A DNA stretch of 64,000 bases from Gordonia hirsuta DSM 44140 = NBRC 16056 (lineage in GTDB: Bacteria > Actinomycetota > Actinomycetes > Mycobacteriales > Mycobacteriaceae): NCBI RefSeq assembly GCF_000333015.1, contig NZ_BANT01000022.1:62001-126000 (forward strand), read 5' to 3'. Numbering within the stretch: position 1 is the first letter of the stretch; the number at the start of each line of letters is the position of its first letter. The position numbers were made by a program, and so were the translations under genes. The notes below the pieces were generated by a model. It worked only from the letters and a program-made list of their open reading frames with translations, was not told the DNA's origin and did no database searches. Below are positions 7,421 through 18,398 of the stretch, piece after piece.

Positions 7421-9328
7421 ATGCGCACGGATTCCCCCGAAGCCGCGGACGCCTCCTTCGAGGACGAACCGGTGACCTGGTGTGACGTCGCCCCCTGGCT
7501 GACCGGCCACGGCACCGATCCGGAATTCTTCTGGATCGACGACGACCCGGCCGACGCCTCACCCGAGGTGCTGCGTGCGCACTGCGACCTGATCGCCGTC
7601 CTGATGCTCGAGGCGGTCCCCGAGGTCAGTATCGGCGAGTTGCTGCCGCTGCTTCCCGGCGACGTCGACCTGATCCCGGATCCGGCACTGCCCACCCGGG
7701 CGGCCAACTGGCTGCTGCAGTCCTCGATGTTCACCACCGACCGCATCCGGCCGGTCACCACCGCAGAGATCCTCAAGAGCCGCGGGATGGGTACCGGCTC
7801 GGTGATCGGTCTGCTGAGCCGGCTGGTGGAGCTGTCCACCGATCAGCTGGCCCGCGACACCGACCTGGGCCCGGATGTGGTCGACGAGCTGCTCGACGAT
7901 CTGGAGATCATCGCCCGCTGGCGCCGGGCCACCGGCGGCGACGACGTCTCCCTGCTGGCCCCGGTTCCCGCCTATGCACCGGCGGCCGTGCACGAGGCGC
8001 GCCACCGGCTCGACACGCTGACCGCCGACACCCTGCCGGTCAGCGAGCAGGACGACCAGAGCGTGGCAGCCGATCTGACTGCACGCCTGAACGAACTGGG
8101 CGAACGCGACCGCGAGGTCTTCCTGGCCCGGCGACTGCAGGAACCGTACGCGCGGCTGGAAGCACTCGGCGAGCATTACGGCGTCTCCCGCGAACGCGTC
8201 CGCCAGTACGAAGCCCGTGCCCTGACCGATCTGGCCGAGTGGCTCGAGAACAGCCGGCCCGCACAGTTCCTGCTGACCTCGGCGGTGCGGATGATCGACG
8301 TCGTCCGCCCGATCGAGGTCCTCACCGCCGCGCTGCCGCCCCTGGCCGAGGAGGTCGGATCCGCCGAGCGCCCGTTGTGGCAGGTCCTGGTCGGGCTCGG
8401 GGTGCCTTTCGAGGTCGCCGACGGCTGGGCCGCAGCACCCACGCTCGACTCCGCCCGCGAGGCGAGCCGGACACTGGTCACCCGGCGCGCCGACGAGTTC
8501 GGGGTGCTCGCGGTGACCGACCTGGCAGCGGTGAACCAGCTCGCCCTCGACGGCGAAGGCCCCCGATGGCCGGCCCGATGGGCCGCCGACCTGGGGTACA
8601 TCGTCTACCACGATCACATCCTGTCGGCGACGGCGAGCATGGAGGACTATGCCGCGGCGATTCTGTCGATCCACGGCGAACCCATGACTCCGGAGGATCT
8701 GGTCGGTCGCTTCCACGTCGACCGCTCGGAACGGTCGCTGGTCAATCAGATGGCCGGCGACGACCGTTTCCAGCGGGTCAGCCGTAGCCACTGGGGACTG
8801 CGCGCCTGGGGCGGCCGGACCTACGAATCCATCCGCGCGGCGATCGGCGATGTGCTGGACGAGCTCGGCGGCACCGTCGAGCTGGACGCGCTGATCGACC
8901 GGCTCTCGGCCCTGGACGTCAAACCGGCCAGTGTCACCGCCTACGCCGCCGCACCCCCCTACCGCACGCAGGCCGGTGTGGTGTCCCGGGCCGAGGGCGG
9001 CGCCGCTGCCCGCAAGACGCCCGAGCAGACGCGTAACCTGTTCCGTGTCGGCGATGCGTGGAAGCTGCGGGTCACCGTCAACCGGGAACATCTGCGCGGC
9101 AGCGGCGCTCCGTTGCCGGTCGGGCTGGCGGCGGCCCTGGAACTGGAATACGGCGACTCCCGCCGCCTGGACTCCGACCACGGGGACCAGGCATTGTCTT
9201 GGACGGCACTGCAGCCGACCCTGGGCAGTACGCGCCGCTTCTTCTCCGCCCTGGGGATCGACGAAGGCGCCGACGTCTACTTCGTCTTCACCGATGACGG
9301 CCGCTTCGCCGTCGAACCGATCGACTGA
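7421..9328 (+). CDS. Sigma-70 region 4-like and HARE-HTH-like DNA-binding protein
   Basis: About 635 residues, mostly acidic and helical. Residues about 220-275 (ELGERDREVFLARRL to SRERVRQYEARAL) are a near-canonical sigma-70 region 4 helix-turn-helix that in real sigma factors reads the -35 box; regions 2 and 3 are absent. Near residues 406-466 the pattern ILSIHGEPMTPEDL ... FQRVSRSHWGLRAWG matches the HARE-HTH/RpoE-delta winged helix, and a weaker second copy follows (IGDVLDELGGTVELDALIDRL). The N-terminal 210 residues are not recognised. Role unknown; a DNA- or polymerase-binding factor is likely. ATG 7421 is preferred because AGGGAA lies about 10 nt upstream; GTG 7415 is too close to it. 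The gene diverges from the MFS gene and is followed 18 nt later by a lysine-rich protein. Confidence 0.65.
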   Translation: MRTDSPEAADASFEDEPVTWCDVAPWLTGHGTDPEFFWIDDDPADASPEVLRAHCDLIAVLMLEAVPEVSIGELLPLLPGDVDLIPDPALPTRAANWLLQSSMFTTDRIRPVTTAEILKSRGMGTGSVIGLLSRLVELSTDQLARDTDLGPDVVDELLDDLEIIARWRRATGGDDVSLLAPVPAYAPAAVHEARHRLDTLTADTLPVSEQDDQSVAADLTARLNELGERDREVFLARRLQEPYARLEALGEHYGVSRERVRQYEARALTDLAEWLENSRPAQFLLTSAVRMIDVVRPIEVLTAALPPLAEEVGSAERPLWQVLVGLGVPFEVADGWAAAPTLDSAREASRTLVTRRADEFGVLAVTDLAAVNQLALDGEGPRWPARWAADLGYIVYHDHILSATASMEDYAAAILSIHGEPMTPEDLVGRFHVDRSERSLVNQMAGDDRFQRVSRSHWGLRAWGGRTYESIRAAIGDVLDELGGTVELDALIDRLSALDVKPASVTAYAAAPPYRTQAGVVSRAEGGAAARKTPEQTRNLFRVGDAWKLRVTVNREHLRGSGAPLPVGLAAALELEYGDSRRLDSDHGDQALSWTALQPTLGSTRRFFSALGIDEGADVYFVFTDDGRFAVEPID

Positions 9329-9346
9329 TCAAGGAGCCCTCGCCTC

Positions 9347-10099
9347 ATGCCACCGCGCCGACGCACCTCCCCGGCCGAGTCCCTGACCGGCGACGATCTG
9401 ACGGTGCTGGCCGCCGCGGTCGCCGAAGGCCGACGCGCCACCGTCTATCTGCGCGAGGGCACCCCCAGTCTGGGGCTGCCACCGGGAAGCTCCGCGCGGG
9501 TCATCGCCGTGGACGGGGACACCGTGGTGGTCCGGCCGCGCGGGATCGACGACGAACTGCCCTACGAGGCCGACGAGTTGCGACGGACCAAGAACCCTCC
9601 GCCCGCACCGGAGGCGGCCGTCCGGAAGACGCCGGCGAAAAAGATGCCGGCCAAAAAGACCGCGGTGAAGAAGACGGCGGCGAAGAAGACGGCGGCCACT
9701 GCCGCAGCCACGACTCCCGCAGCCACGGCGACCACGTCTTCGGCGACCACTTCTTCGGTACCACCGCAGAAAACGGCCCCCAAAGCCACGGCGAGGACTG
9801 CGGCGAAGCCGGCACCGCGCGGTGCCGGCAAATCAGTCACCGTCACCCTGTACGGCTCCCCAGACAATCAGTGGTCGGTGGCGGTGACCCGCGGCGCGCG
9901 GAAACCACAGCGTTCCCGCCCGGTCTCCCCCGAGTCGGTCGATGCCGCCGTCGCCGAACTCGGCGACGTGCAGACGGTCGAGGCGGTCACCAGCCTGCTG
10001 CAGGCCGCGCGGGCCCAGGCTCAGGCGCGCGTCGCCGAACTCAGTCGCGAACTCGATGCGGCCAAGGCGGCCCTGGCCGCCCTGCAGCAGCCCGACTGA
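9347..10099 (+). CDS. Lysine/alanine-rich protein with histone H1-like linker, unknown function
   Basis: 250 residues in three parts. Residues 1-85 form a conserved-looking domain (ESLTGDDLTVLAAAVAEGRR ... VYLREGTPSLGLPPGSSARV). Residues about 88-165 are low complexity with repeated KKTA/KKMPAKK units and Ala/Thr runs, like the C-terminal tails of histone H1 and mycobacterial HupB. Residues 170-250 hold a short beta segment (SVTVTLYGSPDNQWSVAVTR) and a C-terminal coiled-coil-like helix (AQARVAELSRELDAAKAAL). I do not recognise a characterised family; it resembles uncharacterised proteins of Gordonia/Rhodococcus. The basic linker suggests nucleic-acid binding (inference). An AAGGAG precedes the ATG. 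It probably forms an operon with the sigma4-like gene 18 nt upstream. Confidence 0.6.
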   Translation: MPPRRRTSPAESLTGDDLTVLAAAVAEGRRATVYLREGTPSLGLPPGSSARVIAVDGDTVVVRPRGIDDELPYEADELRRTKNPPPAPEAAVRKTPAKKMPAKKTAVKKTAAKKTAATAAATTPAATATTSSATTSSVPPQKTAPKATARTAAKPAPRGAGKSVTVTLYGSPDNQWSVAVTRGARKPQRSRPVSPESVDAAVAELGDVQTVEAVTSLLQAARAQAQARVAELSRELDAAKAALAALQQPD

Positions 10100-10117
10100 C
10101 CGCCGCGCCGCACGCCG

Positions 10118-10624
10118 TCAGTCCGCCAGATAGTCGCGCTGATAGATCGCCATCCGGGTGACGTCCTGGTAGGCACCGTCGGCGAAGTACTCCTGGCGCA
10201 GCACCCCTTCGGAGACGAAGCCGGCCTTCTGGTAGACGTGGATCGCCGCCGCGTTGAGGTTGTCCACCAGCAGGTACACCTTGTGCAGGTTGAGTGTGCG
10301 GAACGCGTAGTCCAGCGCCGACCTCGTCGCGGCCCCGGCGTAGCCGTTGCCCTGCGCCTCGGGTGCGACGATGATCTGGAACTCGCAGTTGCGGTGCCGC
10401 AGGTCGATATCCACCAGCTCCACCAGCCCGCAGCGCCTCCCGGCGTCGTCGATCACGAAGCGCCGCTCGCTCTCGTCGTGGATCCGCTGGTTGTACCGGT
10501 CCTCCATCGCCGCCAGCGAATACGTCGGCTCGACGAACCAGTAGCGCGTCACCTCGGGATCGTTGAACAGCGCGTGCAGAAAGGGCAGATCGGCGCGTTC
10601 GAGGGTGCGCAGCGTCGCAGACAT
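10118..10624 (-). CDS. speG: SpeG-like spermidine/diamine N-acetyltransferase (GNAT)
   Basis: 168 residues, a GNAT-fold acetyl-CoA-dependent acetyltransferase. Extended stretches follow the E. coli SpeG pattern: YWFVEPTYS, RIHDESERRFVI, GLVELVDIDLRHRNCEFQII, APEAQGNGYAGAATR (acetyl-CoA loop), LNLHKVYLLVDNLN and AIHVYQKAGF. SpeG acetylates spermidine/spermine or diamines and so lowers toxic polyamine levels in the cytoplasm. The likeness covers the whole protein, so the family is certain; the exact amine substrate is not. The gene stands alone on the minus strand between two plus-strand units and diverges from the receiver-like gene before nuo. Confidence 0.85.
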   Translation of the reverse strand: MSATLRTLERADLPFLHALFNDPEVTRYWFVEPTYSLAAMEDRYNQRIHDESERRFVIDDAGRRCGLVELVDIDLRHRNCEFQIIVAPEAQGNGYAGAATRSALDYAFRTLNLHKVYLLVDNLNAAAIHVYQKAGFVSEGVLRQEYFADGAYQDVTRMAIYQRDYLAD

Positions 10625-10658
10625 GTATCCAGCGTATCGGGGCCCGGTCTCCGCCCTC

Positions 10659-10670
10659 CGGCACTAGGGT
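10659..10670 (+). promoter_or_regulatory. CGGCACTAGGGT promoter element of the receiver-like gene
   Basis: TAGGGT (10665-10670) fits a TANNNT -10 box and ends 8 nt before the ATG at 10679, so the mRNA is leaderless or nearly so. The full 12-mer recurs exactly at 11105-11116 before nuoA. Confidence 0.4.
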
Positions 10671-10678
10671 CGGGAATC

Positions 10679-11077
10679 ATGAGCGTCGTCGTGCGGGTCC
10701 TGGTCTACTCCGACAACGCCGATACCCGCGGTCAGGTGCTGGTGGCACTGGGCACGCGGCTGCGCCCGGATCTGCCGGAACTCGAGTTCGTCCAGGCCGC
10801 CACGGCCGCCGCGGCGATCGCCGAAATCGAAACCGGCCGGATCGACCTGGCCGTGCTCGACGGCGAGGCCGCACCCGTCGGCGGCATGGGCCTGGCCAAG
10901 CAGCTGCGCGACGAAGTGAACCCGTGCCCGCCGCTGGTGGTGCTGATCGCCCGCGAGGCCGACCGCTGGCTGGCGGACTGGTCGCGCGCACAGGCCGCGG
11001 TGCGCCTGCCCGTCGATCCGATCGAACTCGGCCGGGTGGTGACGGACCTGCTGCGCGGGCTCGCCACACCGCAATAG
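10679..11077 (+). CDS. Receiver-domain-like protein upstream of complex I (Rv3143-like)
   Basis: 132 residues, a lone response-regulator receiver fold with no output domain. The acidic pocket is partly kept (Asp in YSDN, and the phospho-acceptor position in DLAVLDGE), but the conserved C-terminal Lys-Pro of receivers is replaced by RLPVDP, so ordinary phosphorylation signalling is doubtful. M. tuberculosis Rv3143 holds the same place just before nuoA, and the arrangement suggests a link to complex I expression or assembly (inference). The ATG at 10679 is set by the preceding -10 box; a longer in-frame extension overlaps the divergent acetyltransferase gene and is not credible. Confidence 0.7.
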   Translation: MSVVVRVLVYSDNADTRGQVLVALGTRLRPDLPELEFVQAATAAAAIAEIETGRIDLAVLDGEAAPVGGMGLAKQLRDEVNPCPPLVVLIAREADRWLADWSRAQAAVRLPVDPIELGRVVTDLLRGLATPQ

Positions 11078-11104
11078 CGGCAAGATTGCGCACACGGCGC
11101 CACA

Positions 11105-11116
11105 CGGCACTAGGGT
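11105..11116 (+). promoter_or_regulatory. CGGCACTAGGGT promoter element of the nuo operon
   Basis: Identical 12 nt to the element before the receiver-like gene. With TAGGGT as -10 box the transcript would start near 11123, giving nuoA a leader of about 64 nt that contains the palindromes at 11126-11149. Confidence 0.4.
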
Positions 11117-11125
11117 GAGAGTCAG

Positions 11126-11149
11126 GTCACATCTGTGACTGTGGTCACC
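11126..11149. promoter_or_regulatory. Overlapping palindromes, one CRP-like, in the nuo leader
   Basis: Two inverted repeats share a half-site: GTCACA-TC-TGTGAC at 11126-11139 (perfect) and TGTGA-CTGTGG-TCACC at 11134-11149. The second matches the CRP-family consensus TGTGA-N6-TCACA in 9 of 10 positions. A Crp (Rv3676-like) or other dimeric regulator of complex I could bind here. If the TAGGGT at 11111 is the -10 box, binding would be downstream of the start site and so repressive. Confidence 0.55.
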
Positions 11150-11186
11150 ATCCGAATGTTGTTGCGGCACAGGAGGGCTGAGCGCA

Positions 11187-11539
11187 ATGAACGCCTACGC
11201 ACCGATCCTGATGCTCGGCGGGATCGCGCTGGCCTTCGCCGTCGTCTCGGTCGTGATCGCCGCGGTGATCGGGCCGCGCAGACCGAACCGGGCCAAGCTC
11301 GAAGCCTACGAATGCGGCATCGAACCGCTGCCGGCCAGCGCCGGTCTGGTCCAGCGTTTCCCGGTGAAGTACTACCTGACGGCGATGCTGTTCATCATCT
11401 TCGATATCGAGATCGTCTTTCTGTATCCGTGGGCGGTGGCCTCGGACACCCTCGGCTGGTTCGGGATCGCCGCGGTGGGCCTGTTCATCGTGAACGTCTC
11501 GGTCGCCTACGCCTACGAGTGGCGGCGCGGAGGACTGCA

Positions 11540-11549
<10 letters not shown>
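11187..11549 (+). CDS. nuoA: NADH-quinone oxidoreductase subunit A
   Basis: 120 residues with three membrane helices; the family signature with [12 protein letters not shown] and the segment [21 protein letters not shown] are intact. NuoA sits in the membrane arm next to the quinone site of complex I. First gene of the 14-gene nuo operon; a good AGGAGG lies upstream of the ATG. It ends within nuoB (10-nt overlap). Confidence 0.95.
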
Positions 11550-12090
<541 letters not shown>

Positions 12091-12094
<4 letters not shown>

Positions 12095-12753
12095 GCGACG
12101 AGCTGTTCGTCACGCGCGGGCTGTTCGGTCCGCCCGGGACCGGCGACACCTCCGGGTACGGCGGTCTGGTGTCCTCGATTGCGCTTCCCGGGGCGGCGCA
12201 GCGCCCGTACGGCGGTTGGTTCGACGAGGTGGTCGACGAGCTGATCACCGGGCTGCGCGCCCGCGAGGTCGATCCGGATGCGGCGCTGCTGGCCGTGGTG
12301 GTCGATCGCGGTGAGCTGAGTCTGACCATCGCCCGCGAACACCTGCCCGCCGTCGCGGTGACCCTGCGGGACGAGCCGGCGTTGCGGTTCGAACTGTGTC
12401 TGGGGGTCAGCGGCGTGCACTATCCGCAGCAGACCGGCCGCGAACTGCACGCGGTGCTGCCGCTGCGCTCGATCACCCACGACCGGCTGATGCGGGTGGA
12501 GGTCACCGCCCCCGACGAGGATCCGCGAATCCCCAGCCTCACCGCGATCTATCCGACCAACGACTGGCACGAACGCGAGACCTACGACTTCTTCGGGATC
12601 GTGTTCACCGGCCACCCGTCGCTGACCCGCATCGAGATGCCCGACGACTGGGAGGGACACCCGCAACGCAAGGACTATCCGCTCGGCGGGATCCCCGTCC
12701 AGTACAAGGGCGCCACGGTGCCGCCCCCGGATGAGCGCAGGAGCTACCGATGA
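12091..12753 (+). CDS. nuoC: NADH-quinone oxidoreductase subunit C
   Basis: 220 residues, the 30-kDa peripheral subunit of complex I. The signature [21 protein letters not shown] and the terminal [15 protein letters not shown] are intact. It is a separate gene, not fused to nuoD as in some proteobacteria. ATGA overlaps on both sides. Confidence 0.96.
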
Positions 12754-14045
12754 GCGGGCAGACCTACACCGTGAGCGGCCGCGACTGGGATCAGCTGGTG
12801 GCCGATCTGGCCGACCGCAGCTCCGCCGACGAGCGGATCGTGGTGAACATGGGCCCGCAGCACCCCTCCACCCACGGGGTCCTGCGGCTGATCCTGGAGA
12901 TCGAGGGCGAGACGGTCACGCAGGCCCGGTGCGGTATCGGCTATCTGCACACCGGTATCGAAAAGAACCTGGAGTTCCGCACGTGGACGCAGGGGGTCTC
13001 GTTCGTGACCCGGATGGACTATCTGGCGCCGTTCTTCAACGAGACCGCCTACTGCCTGGCGGTGGAGAAGCTGCTGGGGATCACCGAGGCGATCCCCGAA
13101 CGCGCCAGCGTGATCCGGGTTCTGCTGATGGAACTGAACCGCATCACCTCGCATCTGGTGGCCCTGGCGACCGGCGGCATGGAACTGGGAGCGGTGACCC
13201 CGATGTTCCTCGGTTTCGGCGCCCGCGAAACCATTCTCGACCTGTTCGAGGAGATCACCGGCCTGCGGATGAACCACGCCTACATCCGTCCCGGCGGGGT
13301 CGCCGCCGACCTGCCCGACGGCGCGCAGCAGAAGATCGCCGCCGTCCTGGATGCCCTGCCGGCACAGATCGCCGAAGTCGAGGCCCTGCTCACCCACAAT
13401 CCGATCTGGCAGGCCCGCACCCGCGGCGTCGGATTCCTGGATCTGAGCGGCTGTATGGCCCTGGGCATCACCGGCCCGGTCCTGCGCTCCACGGGGCTGC
13501 CGCACGACCTGCGCAAAGCCGCACCCTACTGCGGGTACGAGGACTACGAATTCCAGGTCGCCACCGACACCGCCTGCGACTCCTACGGGCGCTACCTGAT
13601 CCGGGTGCAGGAGATCTACCAGTCCATCGCGATCGCCCGCCAGGCCCTGGACAAGCTGACGCCCGGACCGGTGATGATCGAGGACGCCGCCATCGCCTGG
13701 CCGGCCGACCTGGACGTCGGTCCCGACGGTCTGGGCAACTCGCGCGAGCACATCGCCGAGATCATGGGCGGCTCCATGGAATCGCTCATCCATCACTTCA
13801 AACTGGTCACCGAGGGTTTCCGGGTGCCGCCGGGGCAGTGCTATGTCACCGTGGAGTCCCCGCGCGGGGAGCTGGGCGTGCACATGGTCTCCGACGGCGG
13901 CACCCGCCCCTACCGGGTGCACTTCCGCGATCCGTCCTTCACCAACCTGCAGGCGGTGTCGGTGATGTGCGAAGGCGGTCTGGTGGCCGATGTGATCACC
14001 GCGGTGGCCAGTATCGATCCGGTGATGGGCGGGGTGGATCGATGA
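12750..14045 (+). CDS. nuoD: NADH-quinone oxidoreductase subunit D
   Basis: 431 residues, the 49-kDa subunit that forms the quinone pocket with Nuo[16 protein letters not shown] near residue 35, [10 protein letters not shown] and the C-terminal VMGGVDR are all as expected; NuoD descends from the large subunit of [NiFe] hydrogenases but lacks the metal ligands. Overlaps nuoC and nuoE by 4 nt. Confidence 0.96.
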   Translation: MSGQTYTVSGRDWDQLVADLADRSSADERIVVNMGPQHPSTHGVLRLILEIEGETVTQARCGIGYLHTGIEKNLEFRTWTQGVSFVTRMDYLAPFFNETAYCLAVEKLLGITEAIPERASVIRVLLMELNRITSHLVALATGGMELGAVTPMFLGFGARETILDLFEEITGLRMNHAYIRPGGVAADLPDGAQQKIAAVLDALPAQIAEVEALLTHNPIWQARTRGVGFLDLSGCMALGITGPVLRSTGLPHDLRKAAPYCGYEDYEFQVATDTACDSYGRYLIRVQEIYQSIAIARQALDKLTPGPVMIEDAAIAWPADLDVGPDGLGNSREHIAEIMGGSMESLIHHFKLVTEGFRVPPGQCYVTVESPRGELGVHMVSDGGTRPYRVHFRDPSFTNLQAVSVMCEGGLVADVITAVASIDPVMGGVDR

Positions 14046-14673
14046 ACAAGCCCGTCTTCCTCACCGTGACACCGCATCCGAGCATCGAGTTCTCCGGCCC
14101 GGACGCCTACGACGCCGAAGTCACCGCCGCACTGACCGCCGATGCCCGACCGATCATCGCGCGCTATCCGCAGTCGCGATCGGCGCTGCTGCCGCTGCTG
14201 CACCTGGTGCAGTCCCACGACGGCTACCTCACCCGCGCCGGCATCGGCCTCTGCGCGCAGCTGCTGGACCTGACGCTGGCCCAGGTCGCCTCGGTGGCCA
14301 CCTTCTATTCGATGTACCGCCGGGAACCGACCGGTGAGCATCTGATCGGGGTCTGCACCACGACCCTGTGCGCGGTGATGGGCGGCGACGCGATCTTGGA
14401 CCGGCTCTGCACCCACCTGGGTCTGGAGCCGGGGCAGACCACCGAGGACGGCGCGGTGACGGTCCAGTCGGTCGAATGCAATGCGGCCTGCGATTTCGCG
14501 CCGGTGGTGATGGTCAACTGGGAGTTCTTCGACGACCAGACGCCCGAGTCGGCCGTGGCGCTCGTCGACGATCTGCGGGCCGGCCGGCCGGTGCAGCCCA
14601 GCCGCGGCGCCGACTCCCTGTGCACCTTCCGGCAGGTCTCCCGGCTGCTGGCCGGCGTCGAGGAGGAGCGGCC

Positions 14674-14677
<4 letters not shown>
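14042..14677 (+). CDS. nuoE: NADH-quinone oxidoreductase subunit E
   Basis: 211 residues, thioredoxin-like 24-kDa subunit of the NADH-oxidising module. The [2Fe-2S] ligands are Cys105, Cys110, Cys146 and Cys150 (CTTTLC and ECNAAC). Works with NuoF, whose gene follows with a 4-nt overlap. Confidence 0.95.
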
Positions 14678-15971
<1,294 letters not shown>

Positions 15972-15975
<4 letters not shown>

Positions 15976-18398
15976 GCGACGACACGCGCAGCGAGCGGCC
16001 CGGCCTGGTCACCGTCACCATCGACGATGTGCAGGTCACCGTCCCGGCCGGCACCCTGGTGATCCGCGCCGCCGAACAGCTCGGAGTGGACATCCCCCGG
16101 TTCTGCGATCATCCGCTGCTGCCGCCGGTCGGCGCCTGCCGGCAGTGCCTGGTGGAGATCGAGGGTCAGCGCAAACCGATGCCCTCGTGCACGGTGCCGG
16201 TCGCCGACGGCATGGTGGTGCGCACCCAGCACACCTCCGCCGAGGCCGAACGCGCCCAGCGCGGGGTGATGGAGCTGCTGCTGATCAACCATCCGCTGGA
16301 CTGCCCGACCTGCGATAAGGGCGGCGAGTGCCCGCTGCAGAATCAGGCGATGTCGGCGGGCCGGCCGGTCTCCCGGTTCGACGCGGTCAAGCGGACCTTC
16401 ACCAAACCGGTGCCGCTGTCGGCCGAGGTGCTGCTGGACCGGGAGCGGTGCGTCCTGTGCGCCCGCTGCACCCGGTTCTCCACCGAGATCGCCGGGGATC
16501 CGCTGATCGAGATGGCCGAACGCGGCGCCCTGCAGCAGGTCGTCGCCTATCAGGACGAGCCCTTCGAATCGTATTTCTCCGGCAACACCGTGCAGATCTG
16601 CCCGGTGGGGGCGCTGACCGGGGTGACCTACCGGTTCCGTGCCCGCCCCTTCGATCTGGTGTCCACGCCCAGTATCTGCGAGCACTGTTCGGCCGGCTGC
16701 GCCCAGCGCACCGATCATCGGCGCGGGCGGGTGATGCGGCGGCTGGCCGGGGACGATCCGGAGGTCAACGAGGAGTGGAACTGCGATAAGGGCCGGTGGG
16801 CGTTCGAGTACGCCCAGCTGCGCGATCGGTTGACCGTACCGCTGGTGCGCGGTGAGGACGGCACCCTGGCACCGGCGGCCTGGCCGCACGCGCTGGCCAT
16901 CGCCGCCCGCGGGCTGGCGGCCGCCGGCGCCGCCACCGGAGTGCTGATCGGCGGGCGGGCCACCGTCGAGGACGCCTACGCCTACGCCAAATTCGCGCGG
17001 GCGGTGCTGGGCAGCAATCACGTCGATACCCGGATCCGGGCTCATTCGGCCGAGGAGTCGGACTTCCTGGCCGCCCGGGTCGCCGGCACTGGGATCGGGC
17101 TGACCTATCCGGTCCTGGAGACCGCGCCGGTGGTGGTCCTGGCCGGACTGGAACCGGAAGAGGAATGCCCGATCCTGTTCCTGCGGCTGCGGAAGGCGGT
17201 GCAGGCCGGCCGCACGCAGGTGGTGACCCTGGCTCCGCTGGCCAGCCCGGGAAGTGTCAAACTGTCGGCCCGCGTCCTGGCGTGCACACCCGGTCAGGAG
17301 GGACCGTGGCTGGCTTCGACCGAGGTGGCCGAACTGCTGGCCCGCCCCGGTGCGGTGCTGCTGACCGGTGAACGCCTGGCCACCGCACCCGGTGCGCTCA
17401 GCGCCGCCGCCGCCGTCACCGCCGCCACCGGCGCCGCCCTGGCCTGGGTGCCGCGACGGACCGGGGAACGCGGCGCCCTCGATGTGGGCGCGGCGCCGAA
17501 CCTGCTGCCTGCCGGGCGCCCGCTGGCCTCGGCGGCCGCCCGGGCCGATCTGGCTCAGGTCTGGGGGGTGACCCCGCCGGCCGATACCGGCCGGGACACC
17601 GCCGGAATACTCGCCGGACTGGGTGAGGGCACCCTGGCCGCGGCCGTCACCGGCGGCGTCGACCTGGCCGATCTGCCCGACCCGCAGGCCGCCGCCGACG
17701 CACTGCACGGCGCATTCGTGGTGAGCCTGGAATTGCGGCCGTCCTCGGTGACCGCCCTGGCCGATGTGGTCTTCCCCGTCGCCGCCGTCACCGAGAAACG
17801 CGGGACCTTCGTCAACTGGGAGGGCCGCCCGCGCAGCTTCGGCACCGCCCTGCCCGCCCCGGAGCGACGGACCCTGCCGCTGGCCGATCACCGGGTGCTG
17901 CATCTGCTGGCCGCCGAACTCGGCGCCGATCTGGGCTGCCCCGACGGCGAGGCCATCCACCGCGAGTTCGGGCGCATCGGGCCGTGGACCGGTGAGCGGG
18001 CCGCCGCACCGGCAGCCGACCCCGCACCGGTCCCCGCCGAACCCGCAACCGCCGAACCCGATGCCTCGGCACCTGACGATGCCCCTGCGCAGTGGGTGCT
18101 GGCCTCCTGGCGGATGCTGCTCGACGACGGCTCCCTGCAGGAGGGTGCGCCCGATCTGGCGGCCACCGCCCGCCGGCCCGTCGTGCGGCTCTCCCCCGCC
18201 GATGCGGCGGCGATCGGTGCCGCCGACGACGACCTGGTGACCGTCTGGACCGACCGCGGCGAGCTGACCCTGCCGCTGGCGATCACCCCGATGGTCGACG
18301 GCGTCGTCTGGGTTCCGATGCGTTCACCCGGTTCCCATCTGCACACGGCGCTGGCCGCGAGTCCCGGCGATCGGGTGCGTGTACGGAGGCGGTCGTGA
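15972..18398 (+). CDS. nuoG: NADH-quinone oxidoreductase subunit G
   Basis: 808 residues, the 75-kDa iron-sulfur subunit that wires electrons from NuoE/F to NuoI. The N-terminal [2Fe-2S] domain ([19 protein letters not shown]), the His-Cys motif ([14 protein letters not shown]) and a [4Fe-4S] block ([16 protein letters not shown]) are present, followed by a molybdopterin-oxidoreductase-like domain beginning [13 protein letters not shown], which keeps the three-Cys start of the extra N7-type cluster. A Pro/Ala-rich linker near residues 680-705 precedes a C-terminal molybdopterin dinucleotide-binding-like fold. Confidence 0.95.
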
